NCBI GenBank assembly: GCA_002788395.1
Contig: PFRF01000009.1
Coordinates: 1 to 40,951, forward strand
DNA from: Candidatus Levybacteria bacterium CG_4_9_14_0_2_um_filter_35_21
Lineage (GTDB): Bacteria; Patescibacteriota; Microgenomatia; Levybacterales; UBA12049
Length of the DNA stretch: 40,951 nt
Direction of reading: 5' to 3'
Below, piece after piece: positions 8,024 to 18,300 of this stretch; position 1 is the stretch's first letter; the number at the start of each line of letters is the position of its first letter. The notes under the pieces were generated by a model that saw only the letters and a program-made list of their open reading frames with translations, was not told the origin of the DNA and ran no database searches. The position numbers and the translations under genes are program-made.

Positions 8024-10129
8024 TTATTCAACTCTTCCCGTAAACGTAGATTTCGCAAGCATTTGGACAACAATATTTTGTGGAACATCCTCGTAGTGTG
8101 AAGGTTCCATATAATAACTTGCTCTACCTTGTGACATAGAGCGAAGTATCGTTGCATAACCGGATAACTCTGCTAAAGGTACCATTGCTAAAATAACTGT
8201 TGCTCTTCCTTTTTCTTCCGTTCCCATAATCTGAGCTCTTTTGGAAGAAAGGTCTCCGATTATATCTCCCATAAATTCTCCCGGGGTAGTTACTTCAACC
8301 TTCATTATTGGCTCAAGTAAAGTTAGCTGGGCTTTTCTACACGCAGCTTGTAGTGCCTGGCTTGCAGCAATCTTAAAGGCAACGTCTGAGGAATCAACTT
8401 CGTGAAAAGATCCATCATAGACTGTTACGTTCATATCTACCATTGGATAGCCAAGTAAAATTCCATTTTCCATTGTTTCTTTGACTCCCTTTTGAATTGA
8501 GGTAATAAATTCCGCCGGAATTGCTCCTCCTTTAATAGCATTTATAAATTCGTAACCTTCTCCCCTTGGTTTTGGCTCTACCCTAAGAAAACAATGTCCA
8601 TATTGACCTCTTCCTCCGGATTGTCTAATATATTTTCCTTCTCCCTCTGCTTGAATTTTAACTGTTTCTTTGTAGGCAACCTGCGGCGCTCCAACATTAG
8701 CCATAACCCCAAATTCCCTCTTCATTCTATCAACCATAATCTCAAGTTGTAGTTCTCCCATTCCCGAAATAATGGTCTGACCTGTTTCATGGTTAGTCTT
8801 AATCGAAAAAGTTGGATCTTCTTCCGAAAGCCTCTTTAAGGAAAATCCTAATTTCTCCTGATCTGCTTTAGTTTTTGGCTCAATTGCCAAAGAAATAACA
8901 GGCTCCGGAAAAGTAATTTGTTCAAGAATAATTGGTTTTTTATCTTCGGTTAAAGTATCTCCCGTACCTGTATTTTTAAAACCGACTAAGGCAACTATTT
9001 CTCCTGAATATGCTTCTTTAACTTCTTCTCTATGGTTTGCATGCATAAGAAGAATTCTTCCGACCCTTTCCTGATTGTTTTTGTTGCCATTAAAAATATA
9101 TGAACCTGCAGCAACTTTTCCGGAATAAACCCTAAAGTAAGTTAATTTTCCAACGTGTGGATCAATTTGGATTTTAAATGCAAGTCCTGCAAAAGGTTCG
9201 CTAGGATCAGGTTTTCTTTCTTCTACTTCGCCTGTTTTTGGATTTATTCCCTTAACCGCTCCAACGTCCAGAGGAGACGGAAGATAATCTATAACCGCAT
9301 CCAGAAGTGGCTGAACTCCTTTGTTCCTAAGAGAAGATCCTGCATATATTGGAACTAACCTATAAGCAATAACTGCTCTTCTTAAACCTGCTTTTAATTC
9401 CTCTATAGACATTTCTTCTCCATTTAAATATTTTTCCATTAGAACATCATCATTTTCAGCGATTTTTTCAACTAATTTATGTCTATATTCCTCAACTTGA
9501 TCTTTCATCTCGGCAGGAATTTCATCGGAAACTTTAAATTCTGCACCTAATTGATCCGAACCCCAAATAATTGCTTTTTTGGTTAAAAGATCTACAGTTC
9601 CTATAAAACTTGACTCCACACCAATTGGTAACACCATAATTGCAGGATTTGCACCAAGCCTATCTTCTATGCTTTTTACGGTCGCTAAAAAGTCCGCTCC
9701 AAGCTTATCCATTTTATTTACAAAGCAAATCCTTGGAACATTATATTTATCTGCTTGTCTCCAAACTGTTTCCGATTGAGACTGAACTCCCTCCTCCGCA
9801 TCAAGAACAGTTATTCCGCCATCCAAGACACGCAAAGATCTCTCTACCTCGGCTGTGAAATCTACATGCCCGGGAGTATCAATGATATTTATTCTGTAGT
9901 TTTTCCAAAATGCGGTAGTTGCGGCCGAAACGATAGTAATTCCCCGTTCTTTTTCTTGATCCATCCAATCCATTTGAGTATTTCCATCGTCAATATCCCC
10001 AATTTTATAGGTTTTTCCGGTGTAAAAAAGAATACGCTCGGTTGTCGTGGTTTTACCCGCATCAATATGCGCTATTATTCCAATGTTTCTAATTTTATCT
10101 AATTCGAAATGTCTTTGTGTGTCTAACAT
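8024..10129 (-). CDS. fusA: Translation elongation factor G
   Basis: 701 residues, the full length for EF-G. GTPase motifs: AHIDAGKTT (about 20-28), [11 protein letters not shown] (switch I), DTPGHVDF and NKMDKLGAD; then the domain 2 to 5 segments, including [10 protein letters not shown] (domain IV), [15 protein letters not shown] (domain V) and the C-terminal [10 protein letters not shown]. It drives ribosomal translocation. It is separated from rpsG by an unrelated 141-residue gene and has its own extended -10 promoter near 10174-10182, so it need not be read only from the upstream operon. Confidence 0.98.
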   Translation of the reverse strand: MLDTQRHFELDKIRNIGIIAHIDAGKTTTTERILFYTGKTYKIGDIDDGNTQMDWMDQEKERGITIVSAATTAFWKNYRINIIDTPGHVDFTAEVERSLRVLDGGITVLDAEEGVQSQSETVWRQADKYNVPRICFVNKMDKLGADFLATVKSIEDRLGANPAIMVLPIGVESSFIGTVDLLTKKAIIWGSDQLGAEFKVSDEIPAEMKDQVEEYRHKLVEKIAENDDVLMEKYLNGEEMSIEELKAGLRRAVIAYRLVPIYAGSSLRNKGVQPLLDAVIDYLPSPLDVGAVKGINPKTGEVEERKPDPSEPFAGLAFKIQIDPHVGKLTYFRVYSGKVAAGSYIFNGNKNNQERVGRILLMHANHREEVKEAYSGEIVALVGFKNTGTGDTLTEDKKPIILEQITFPEPVISLAIEPKTKADQEKLGFSLKRLSEEDPTFSIKTNHETGQTIISGMGELQLEIMVDRMKREFGVMANVGAPQVAYKETVKIQAEGEGKYIRQSGGRGQYGHCFLRVEPKPRGEGYEFINAIKGGAIPAEFITSIQKGVKETMENGILLGYPMVDMNVTVYDGSFHEVDSSDVAFKIAASQALQAACRKAQLTLLEPIMKVEVTTPGEFMGDIIGDLSSKRAQIMGTEEKGRATVILAMVPLAELSGYATILRSMSQGRASYYMEPSHYEDVPQNIVVQMLAKSTFTGRVE

Positions 10130-10139
10130 AATTTAATCC

Positions 10140-10182
10140 AAAAAAATCCTCCTCCCCAAAGGAAGCTATATGTAGTATAGCA
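10140..10182 (-). promoter_or_regulatory. fusA promoter and leader
   Basis: On the minus strand, TGC then TATACT (10182-10174), an extended -10; a -35 is poor (TGGCAG at 17 nt). The leader contains a small hairpin CTTCC-TTTGG-GGAGG (10165-10151) followed by a run of seven U (10146-10140), about 10 nt before the ATG. The GGAGGAGG sequence here is about 20 nt from the ATG and partly held in the hairpin. Confidence 0.45.
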
Positions 10183-10216
10183 TAATCTCTAAGAGACTGC
10201 CACTCCTATTGAAGAT

Positions 10217-10642
10217 TTAATTGCTTGCCCCTATTCCTATTTTAATTAATTTTTGATTTACTTTCTCTCTAAATTTTTGCTCAATTTCTTCATAGTGAGG
10301 ATTTAGATTTGGCCATTTCTCATTTTTGTTTAAACTAAAATCAAATATTACTAATCCTTCTTCCTTTTTTGCGGATAACTTTACTGCTCCAATTGCGGTT
10401 GGCAACTCAAGAGAAAGAGTATCTCTTCCAAATTTGATTTCATGTTTTATTCTGTCACTGCTAAATATCCACATGTTTGGTATTAAGGATCCTGTAACCA
10501 AAGTGTATGTATCTGTTACTATTTCCACAATTTCATCCGTTAAATCTTCCGGGTTTACTCCAATAACATAGCCTGTGGGAATATTTTCTGTTGTTTTTAT
10601 GTAAACTGAACGCAATGACGGTGTCATTTCAGGATTTGTCAT
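10217..10642 (-). CDS. Unknown protein, 141 residues, inserted between rpsG and fusA
   Basis: No family recognised. The N-terminal part is beta-rich with SLRSVYIKTTENIPTGYVIG, and the C-terminus is a charged helix (PHYEEIEQKFREKVNQKLI). No cysteine pairs, membrane helix or nucleotide motif. It lies 25 nt downstream of rpsG on the same strand and is presumably cotranscribed with it. A gene at this position inside the otherwise conserved rpsL-rpsG-fusA block is unusual. It could be a lineage-specific partner of translation or merely an insertion. Confidence 0.6.
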   Translation of the reverse strand: MTNPEMTPSLRSVYIKTTENIPTGYVIGVNPEDLTDEIVEIVTDTYTLVTGSLIPNMWIFSSDRIKHEIKFGRDTLSLELPTAIGAVKLSAKKEEGLVIFDFSLNKNEKWPNLNPHYEEIEQKFREKVNQKLIKIGIGASN

Positions 10643-10667
10643 AGTAAAAATCAGGACAAATCCTGTT

Positions 10668-11141
10668 TTAAAATCTAAAGTGGCTAAATGCTCTATTCGC
10701 CTCGGCCATTCTGTGGGCCGTATCTCTCTTTTTTACTGCAGCACCTTGATTTTCTACCGCATCTTTAAGCTCTGCAGCAAGTTTTGCAGCAAAAGATTTA
10801 TAATCCTTGTTTGATCTTGCTCTTGCAGCCTCAATTATCCAACGAACAGAAAGAGAAATCCTTCTTTCTCCCCTTACTTCCATTGGCACTTGGTAGTTTG
10901 CTCCACCAACTCTTTTTGCTTTTACTTCTTGCCTTGGACCAACGTTTTGGATAGCCTTTTCAAAAGTTTCCAGAGCATTTTGACCGTTCTTTTCCATTAA
11001 GTCAAAAGCTTCATAAAGGACTTTTTCTGCTGTTGTTTTTTTGCCGTCCTTCATTAGTTTATTAATGAATTTAGCAACCATTAAATTATTATGAATTCTA
11101 TCTGTGCTTATTTGTCTTTTTGTAACTTTCTTATGTCTCAT
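10668..11141 (-). CDS. rpsG: 30S ribosomal protein S7
   Basis: 157 residues from the ATG at 11141 (MRHKKVTKRQ), the normal S7 length. The longer reading from 11159 would overlap rpsL. Family segments: DRIHNNLMVAKFINKLMKDGKK, the VGGANYQVPMEV loop and RWIIEAARARSNK, with the C-terminal helix KRDTAHRMAEANRAF. S7 nucleates assembly of the 30S head. The start is 1 nt after the rpsL stop, with AGGAG 9 nt upstream inside rpsL, so the two are translationally coupled. Confidence 0.97.
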   Translation of the reverse strand: MRHKKVTKRQISTDRIHNNLMVAKFINKLMKDGKKTTAEKVLYEAFDLMEKNGQNALETFEKAIQNVGPRQEVKAKRVGGANYQVPMEVRGERRISLSVRWIIEAARARSNKDYKSFAAKLAAELKDAVENQGAAVKKRDTAHRMAEANRAFSHFRF

Positions 11142-11142
11142 A

Positions 11143-11583
11143 TTAGGCTGCTCCTGCAACTACTCTCTTACCACTTTCCTCTCTTTTTGTTCCGTATTTA
11201 CTACGCGAAGTTTTTCTGCCGTCCACTCCTGCTAAATCGAACTTTCCTCTTACAATATGATATTTTACTCCTGGCAAGTCCTTAACTCTTCCTCCTCTAA
11301 CCAGAACAATACCGTGCTCGGAAAGAGCATGTCCCACCCCTTGAATATATGCCGTAACTTCCATTCTATTAGAAAGCCTTACTCTTGCAACTTTTCTAAG
11401 CGCCGAATTTGGTTTCTTAGGTGTCATTGTTTTAACCAAAGTAACAACTCCTCTTTTTTGAGGCGAATCAATGTTTGTATAAACCCTATCTTTGGCATTA
11501 AAAAGACGTCGCATCGCTGTTGAGCGTGTCTTTTTTATTTTCTTACTTCTTCCTTTTTTTGACAATTGTGATAATGTTGGCAT
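11143..11583 (-). CDS. rpsL: 30S ribosomal protein S12
   Basis: 146 residues with the S12 hallmarks: [11 protein letters not shown] start, [17 protein letters not shown] (the streptomycin-site lysine loop), a [22 protein letters not shown] stretch (read in two adjoining parts) and the basic C-terminus. It is slightly longer than the E. coli protein because of a C-terminal [14 protein letters not shown] tail. S12 lies at the decoding centre. It has a promoter overlapping the rpoC stop and a leader made largely of a heptamer repeat. Confidence 0.97.
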   Translation of the reverse strand: MPTLSQLSKKGRSKKIKKTRSTAMRRLFNAKDRVYTNIDSPQKRGVVTLVKTMTPKKPNSALRKVARVRLSNRMEVTAYIQGVGHALSEHGIVLVRGGRVKDLPGVKYHIVRGKFDLAGVDGRKTSRSKYGTKREESGKRVVAGAA

Positions 11584-11590
11584 AATCTTT

Positions 11591-11624
11591 AAATTGAAAA
11601 TTGAAAATTGAAAATTGAAAATTG
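11591..11624. repeat. Tandem heptamer repeat in the rpsL leader
   Basis: Almost five copies of AAAATTG (CAATTTT on the transcribed minus strand) between the rpoC stop and the rpsL start. It falls inside the predicted rpsL leader RNA, making that leader nearly unstructured and free of any Shine-Dalgarno. Confidence 0.9.
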
Positions 11625-11630
11625 CACTGT

Positions 11631-11660
11631 ATTATACCTCTTCTATAGCCTTTCCTTCAA
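11631..11660 (-). promoter_or_regulatory. Promoter of rpsL overlapping the rpoC stop
   Basis: On the minus strand, TTGAAG (11660-11655), an 18-nt spacer and a perfect TATAAT (11636-11631) whose bases include the rpoC TAA stop. Predicted start near 11625, leaving a leader of about 41 nt. Confidence 0.5.
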
Positions 11661-14600
11661 CCGGAATAAGCCTTCCTATAATTACGTTTTCTTTTAGTCC
11701 AATTAGCTTGTCTTCCGCACCTTCTAAAGCTGCTTCCGTTAAAACTTTTGTCGTTTCCTGAAAAGAAGCTGCAGAAAGCCATGAATCAGAGAATAAAGAC
11801 GATTTAGTAATTCCAAGTAGAGCCTGTCTTGCAGTCCCCGGCTCTCCACCCTGAGAAAGAACCTCTGCGTTAATTTCATCAAACCTGGTTTTCGTTACAA
11901 AATCTCCAGGTACTAACGCTGTATCCCCAACTGTTTCTACAATAACCTTATCCGACATTTTTCTAAGAATTACTTCAAAATGTTTATCATTAATAGTAAT
12001 TCCTTGAGATTCATAAACTTTTTGAGCTTCATTTATAACATATCTCTGTGCCTCTCTTAACCCATTAATTTTTATTACTTCTTTAGGATCTAGATAGCCC
12101 TGTGCAAGCTGAGTGCCAATTTGAATTTCTTGTCCGTCATTAACGGTTATTGTTGCCGAAGCAGGAACAAAGTATTCTTTTTCTTCTACAGGTTTAGTTC
12201 TGGAATTTTTGATTGTTAGGAGATATCCCTCGTCTGTTGTTTCGATTTTGATTTTTCCGGAAATCTCCGAAATAGGAGAAAGATTTTTAGGAGTTCTCAT
12301 TTCGAAAAGTTCTTCTACTCTCGGTAAACCCTGGGTAACGTCACTCATTACAACTCCTCCAAAATGCCTAACCCTCATAGTAAGCTGAGTTCCAGGTTCT
12401 CCGATTGACTGTGCCGCAATTACTCCAACAGGTACACCTGTCTGCACAATTCTTTTATTACTAAAGTCAATTCCATAACATTTTGCACAGATTCCATATT
12501 CCAAGCCACAGGTAAGAGGAGATCTTATTAAGGCTTCCACTACCTCGCCACTAATTACTTGTTTGGCTTTTTCCACAGTAATCTCTTCGCCTTCTTTAAC
12601 AATTTCTTTCTTGGTAGTTTTGGAAACAATTCTTGCAGCCGCAAATCTGCCGGTAATTCTATCTGTAAAAGATGCCGTTCTTCCTTCTTCGTGGGCAACT
12701 ACTATAATTCCCTCTTTAGTCTCGCAATCTTCGTCTTTAATGATTACATCGTGGGAAACGTCAACCAAACGTCGGGTTAAGTAACCTGCGTTTGCTGTTT
12801 TTAGAGCAGAATCTGTAAGCCCTTTTCTGGATCCTCTCGCAGAAGCGACATATTCAAAAATTGAAAGACCTTCACGGAAATTAGATTTAATTGGCAGTTC
12901 AACGATCTTTCCGAGCGGATCAAGAAGAAGTCCTCTCATTGCGGAGAGCTGTTTTAGCTGTTCTTTTCCCGCTCTTGCCCCTTCGGAATCAATAATCGTT
13001 CTAATAACATTTTCCGCTTTAAGATTGTTCCAAGTAAGATCTGCAATTTTATCCGTAGTTTTTTGCCATACTTCGTTTGAAAGTCTTTTCTTTTCTTCAT
13101 TTGTAATAAGTCCTTCCTGGTACTGATCCTCAATTTTTGTAACTTTTTTCTCCGATTCTTTTATAAGATCATTTTTTTGGGGAACTTCCTCGTTATCAAA
13201 TACCGATACCGATATTCCCGATACGGTAGCTCCATAAAACCCTAGAGATTTTATTCCATCTATTAAGCTTGCAACTTCTGCTTCGGAAATTAATTGGATT
13301 GCGACAGTAATAATTTTTTTAATTCCAGATGCTTTTATAGCCTCATTCATAAAACCTAAAATTTCCGGAAGTTTTTCGTTGAACATTATTCTTCCCAGTG
13401 AAGTCTCAAGAATTTCATTACCCACTCTTACTTTAATTGGTTCTCTCAATTTTATTTTTTCAAATGAATGAGCTAAATAGACTTCGTTGAAGCTGGAAAA
13501 CTCTGTCCCGTTTTCTTTTTTTAATAGTTCATCTAATGTTGTTAAGTAAAAAATTCCGACTGCCATTTCTTTGTTTGGAAGTGTAATTGGGCTTCCGTCT
13601 GCAGGCTTAAGCAAATTGTGGCTTGGCATCATTAGCTTAATTGCTTCTTCTTGTGCTTTTGCAGAAAGCGGGATGTGCACAGCCATTTGGTCTCCGTCGA
13701 AATCGGCATTATAACCTGCACAAACACAAGGATGTAAGGCAATTGCCGCTCCTTCAATTAAAATTGGGTAAAATGCTTGAATACCAAGCTTATGTAGCGT
13801 AGGCGCACGATTTAAAAGAACCGGATGATTTTTGGTAATTTCTTCTAAAATATCAAATACTTCCGGCGGCCTTTTTTCGATAAATCTTTTTGCCGATTTA
13901 ATATTTGGAGCATATCCTCTTAGGATAACTTCACGGAGAACAAACGGCTTAAACATCTCAAGCGCCATTTCTTTTGGCAATCCACATTGAGAAAGTTTTA
14001 ATTCCGGTCCGACAACAATAACCGACCTTCCGGAATAATCCACTCTTTTTCCTAAAAGATTTTGTCTAAATCTTCCTTGTTTTCCTCTCAACATATCGGA
14101 GAGGGATCTTAATGGAGAGGCGGATGTTTGCGTTCCCCTTTGAGATGCGTCGATTAAAGAATCGACAGCTTCCTGAAGCATTCTTTTTTCGTTTCTTAGA
14201 ATTATTTCCGGTGCTCCAAGAGAAATTAAATGCTTTAAACGGTTATTCCTGTTAATAACTCTTCTGTAAAGATCATTAAGGTCTGAAGTTGCAAACCTTC
14301 CTCCGGAAAGCTGAACCATTGGACGTAAGTCCGGTGGAATAACGGGAAGCGCGGTCATAATAATATTTGCCGGCGATACCCCCGCTTTTTTCATTATCTC
14401 AATTAGTCTTAACCTTTTAATTAATTTAAGATATTTCTGACCTTTTGATTTTTCCGCTTCTTTTCTAAGATTTATTATTAATTCGTCTAAATCAAGCTTA
14501 TTAATAAGCTCCAAGAGTCCATCGGTTCCTGTTTTTATGGTAAAGAAAACCGGAATATCATATTCAATAATTTTAAAATATTCGTCTTCAGACAAAACGC

Positions 14601-15348
14601 TTCCAATTTTTAAACTTTTAATAAGCCTAGATAAAGCATCTTCTATTTCGTCCATTTTTTTGGATTCGGAAGCATATCTATCGTTTAGTCTTGCTACCTT
14701 TTGTCTTTTTTGAAGATCAAATTCTTGCAAGATTAAAGCCTTTTGTTCCGGTTTAACTTTTGTTTTTACGGTTTCTTTTTTCTTTTCTTCTACTTCTTCA
14801 TCTATTTTCTTTTCCTCTATTTCAATATCTTTTTTTAGTTGCTCTTTTCTTTTTTCTATATTTTGAGCAAGTTCTCCTATGCTTATCTTTTTCTTTTCTT
14901 CGTCAATCTCGGTAATTAAATATGATGCGTAATAAACAACCGATTCAAGACTTTTTTGCTGCATATCTAAAATTAGCGGTAAAGCGGAAGATAAACCTTT
15001 AAAAAACCAAACGTGTGCAACCGGAGCTGCAAGCATAATATGACCCATTCTTTCTCTTCTAACTCTTGATAAGGTTACTTCAACTCCGCATTTATCACAA
15101 ACAATTCCTCTATTTCTAATCCTTTTATACTTTCCGCAATAACATTCCCAATCTTTAGTCGGACCAAAAATTCTTTCGTCAAAAAGACCGGCTTTTTCCG
15201 GTCTTAATGTTCTATAGTTGATCGTTTCAGGCTTGGTTACCTCACCATAAGACCAGGACAACACATCTTCTTTGCCTGCAAGTACTATCTTTAGCGTTTT
15301 AAAATCTAAAATTGTTATGTCTTTTTTCCCTTTTTTATCATTATTCAT
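11632..15348 (-). CDS. rpoC: DNA-directed RNA polymerase subunit beta'
   Basis: 1238 residues. The N-terminal zinc ribbon has four cysteines (CYCGK and CDKCG, about 70-90), the active-site NADFDGDQMAVH is at about 547-558 and binds the catalytic magnesium, and a second cysteine cluster (CGLEYGICAKCYG) and the trigger-loop region follow. A lysine/glutamate-rich coiled insertion at about 150-235 and a second one near 720-760 are notable. It overlaps rpoB by 8 nt, with a strong Shine-Dalgarno AGGAGG 6 nt before the ATG at 15348, so the subunits are translationally coupled. Confidence 0.98.
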   Translation of the reverse strand: MNNDKKGKKDITILDFKTLKIVLAGKEDVLSWSYGEVTKPETINYRTLRPEKAGLFDERIFGPTKDWECYCGKYKRIRNRGIVCDKCGVEVTLSRVRRERMGHIMLAAPVAHVWFFKGLSSALPLILDMQQKSLESVVYYASYLITEIDEEKKKISIGELAQNIEKRKEQLKKDIEIEEKKIDEEVEEKKKETVKTKVKPEQKALILQEFDLQKRQKVARLNDRYASESKKMDEIEDALSRLIKSLKIGSVLSEDEYFKIIEYDIPVFFTIKTGTDGLLELINKLDLDELIINLRKEAEKSKGQKYLKLIKRLRLIEIMKKAGVSPANIIMTALPVIPPDLRPMVQLSGGRFATSDLNDLYRRVINRNNRLKHLISLGAPEIILRNEKRMLQEAVDSLIDASQRGTQTSASPLRSLSDMLRGKQGRFRQNLLGKRVDYSGRSVIVVGPELKLSQCGLPKEMALEMFKPFVLREVILRGYAPNIKSAKRFIEKRPPEVFDILEEITKNHPVLLNRAPTLHKLGIQAFYPILIEGAAIALHPCVCAGYNADFDGDQMAVHIPLSAKAQEEAIKLMMPSHNLLKPADGSPITLPNKEMAVGIFYLTTLDELLKKENGTEFSSFNEVYLAHSFEKIKLREPIKVRVGNEILETSLGRIMFNEKLPEILGFMNEAIKASGIKKIITVAIQLISEAEVASLIDGIKSLGFYGATVSGISVSVFDNEEVPQKNDLIKESEKKVTKIEDQYQEGLITNEEKKRLSNEVWQKTTDKIADLTWNNLKAENVIRTIIDSEGARAGKEQLKQLSAMRGLLLDPLGKIVELPIKSNFREGLSIFEYVASARGSRKGLTDSALKTANAGYLTRRLVDVSHDVIIKDEDCETKEGIIVVAHEEGRTASFTDRITGRFAAARIVSKTTKKEIVKEGEEITVEKAKQVISGEVVEALIRSPLTCGLEYGICAKCYGIDFSNKRIVQTGVPVGVIAAQSIGEPGTQLTMRVRHFGGVVMSDVTQGLPRVEELFEMRTPKNLSPISEISGKIKIETTDEGYLLTIKNSRTKPVEEKEYFVPASATITVNDGQEIQIGTQLAQGYLDPKEVIKINGLREAQRYVINEAQKVYESQGITINDKHFEVILRKMSDKVIVETVGDTALVPGDFVTKTRFDEINAEVLSQGGEPGTARQALLGITKSSLFSDSWLSAASFQETTKVLTEAALEGAEDKLIGLKENVIIGRLIPVEGKAIEEV

Positions 15349-18300
15349 TTATTACCTCCTCTGCAATTTTGATGGTTTCTTCACCAGATTCGGCAACAGG
15401 AGCTTCAACCGCTTCTGCTTCTACTGCTACTTCTCCTCCTAATTCTTCTGCCATTTCTTTTGCCTGTTCGGAAACTATTTCTTCTTTTTCGGCTGCTTTT
15501 TCAACATCCGCTGACATTACCGCTGCAACTTCTTCTATAGTTTCTTCTTTCTCGATAATTTTTGCCTCAATAGGAATAACATTTAACCCTAATGCCTGCA
15601 ATTCTTTTATAAGAACTTTAAAAGATTCCGGAACCTTAGGCGTTGGGATGTCTGTTCCTTTTACAATAGCCTCAAATGCCTTTGCACGTCCAACAACATC
15701 GTCTGATTTAATTGTTAGCATTTCTTGCAAAATATATCTTGCCCTATGCGCTTCGAGCGCCCAAACTTCCATTTCTCCAAGTCTCTGACCTCCCATTTGA
15801 GCTTTTCCTCCAAGAGGTTGCTGTGTAACCAAAGAATATGGTCCTGTAGATCTTGCATGAGTTTTATCCTCAACCATGTGGATTAGCTTCATCATGTATT
15901 CTATTCCGACAACTACCGGTTTTTCGTAAGGTTTTCCTGTTCTTCCATCGTAAAGAATAGCTTTTCCATTAACAGGAAAATCTGCTTTTTTTAAAGCTTC
16001 CGCTATTTTTGCCTCTTTTGCTTCTTCAAAAACCGGGATTGCGTACTTGGTTTTAAGTTTATAGCCGGCAATCCCCAGATGAGCCTCTAAAAGTTGACCT
16101 AAATTCATACGTGCCAATACGGAAATTGGTGAAATAATAATATCAACAGGAGTTCCGTCTGCAAGATGCGGCATGTCAACTTCCGGTAATATCTTTGAAA
16201 TAACTCCTTTGTTTCCGTGACGTCCGGCGAGTTTATCTCCAACCGTAATGTGTCTAAGTTGTGCAGTTTCAATAATAATCTTTCGTTGTGTTCCAGGTTC
16301 TAGTTCATCTCCCTTTTTCCTGTCTAAAATTTGAACGCTAATTATGGTTCCACGCTCACCATGAGGCATACGTAATGAAGTATCTCTTACTTCTCTTGCC
16401 TGCTCTCCAAAGATTGCCCTTAATAATCTCTCTTCCGCCGTAAGTTCTGTTTCTCCTTTTGGTGCAATTTTCCCAACAATTATATCTCCCGACTGAACAC
16501 TGCTTCCTACAACTACAATTCCTTCTTCATCCAGATTTGCCAAGTCTTCTTCGGAAACATTCGGAATATCGCGAGTTGTTTCTTCCGGTCCTAATTTTGT
16601 TTCTACGACTGCTGCCTCGTGTTTTTCGATATGGATAGAGGATAAAACATCCTCTTTTACCAATCTTTCGGAAATAATAATAGCGTCTTCATAGCCAAGA
16701 CCATCAAAAGAGGTATAGGCAATAATTAAATTTTGTCCTAAGGCCAGTTCTCCTTTATCAGAAGCCGGTCCATCAATAAGTAAATCTCCCTTTTTAACTT
16801 TTTGTTTAGCTATAACCATTGCTTTTTGAGTATAAGTAGTTGACTGAGAGGTTCTTTGAAATGAGTCAATATTATAGGTAATTTCTTCCTTTTCCACTTT
16901 TCCTTTAATGGTAATTTTATTTGCGTCTGCAAATATGATTTCCCCGTCAAATGGAGCTCTTACGACTCTATTCATAACTCTGGAGATCTCTTTTTCCATA
17001 CCTGTTCCAACAATCGGACTTTCCGGTTTTAAAAGAGGGACAGCTTGGCACTGCATATGAGTTCCCATAAGAGCCCTATTCGCTTCATCATGGCTTACAA
17101 AAGGAATAAGGGATGCGGCTGATCCGACAACTTGCCTTGGCACAATATCAATGTATTGAATATTTTCCTTGTCGGTTTCTATAAATTCTCCTTTAAATCT
17201 TGCGGGAACACGTTCTTCTTTTATCGTTCCATCGGAAGCTAGAACTCCGCTGTGAGTAATATAATTATTTCTTTCATCTTCCGTATCCATATAAACCAAT
17301 TCATTTGTTACTTTTGTTGTAGTTGTTCTACCTTTTTTCTCTTGAATAACTTTCTTGTAGGGAGTTTCTAGAAAACCATATTCGTTTACTCTTGCATACA
17401 AAGCCAAATATGTAACCAAGCCTATATTTGGACCCTCAGGACTTCTGATCGGACAAATTCTACCGTATTGAGAAGCATTAATATCACGGATGGAAAACGC
17501 TGCACGCTCCCTGGAAATTCCACCCGTTCCCATAACGGTCAAGCGGTTTAAGTTGTCAATTTCGGAAAGTGGATTTGTCTGGTCTAAAATTGTAGAAAGC
17601 TGAGAAGTCCTAAAGAATTCATTGATGGATGCCATAATTGGTCTTGCATTAATAAGGCTGGAGATTGAAGTCGGCTGATCAAGCTGAATAAGGCTCATTC
17701 TTTCCTTTACTGACCTTTCAAGTCTCAAAGCACCGATCCTAAAAGAAGTACTCGCAACAAGCTCGCCAACACATCTTACTCTTCGATTGGAAAGACTATC
17801 GATATCATCTACTGTGCCTTTCCCTTTAGCAAGATCTATTAGGAAACTAATCGCACCAATAATATCTTCTACTGTTAATATTCTTGTTTTTTCATCAACC
17901 GACCTAAAGGCTGGAATGTCTTTCAATTTTTTGTTCATCTTGTATCTTCCGACCTTCCCCAGGTCATAACGCCTAGGATTAAAAAACATCCCGTTAAAAT
18001 TTTCTTTAATCTTTTCTAAAACTACCGGCTCTCCGGGATGCATTTTTCTGAAGATTTGAATCAAAGCAGTTGCGCTATCTCCTGTTTCATCTTTACGAAG
18101 AGTGTTTTCGATATAAGATGTTTCTCCGTCTGCTTCTATTTCTCCGAATTTTTGTTTAATGTCTTCGTTTGAGGAAATACCTATTGCTCTCAAAAAAGTG
18201 GTTGCGGGGAATTTTCTACGCCTGTCTATTTTAACTAAAATAGTTTCGTGTCTGGTGGTCGTAAACTCCAGCCAGGATCCATGAACCGGTCTTATTTCTG

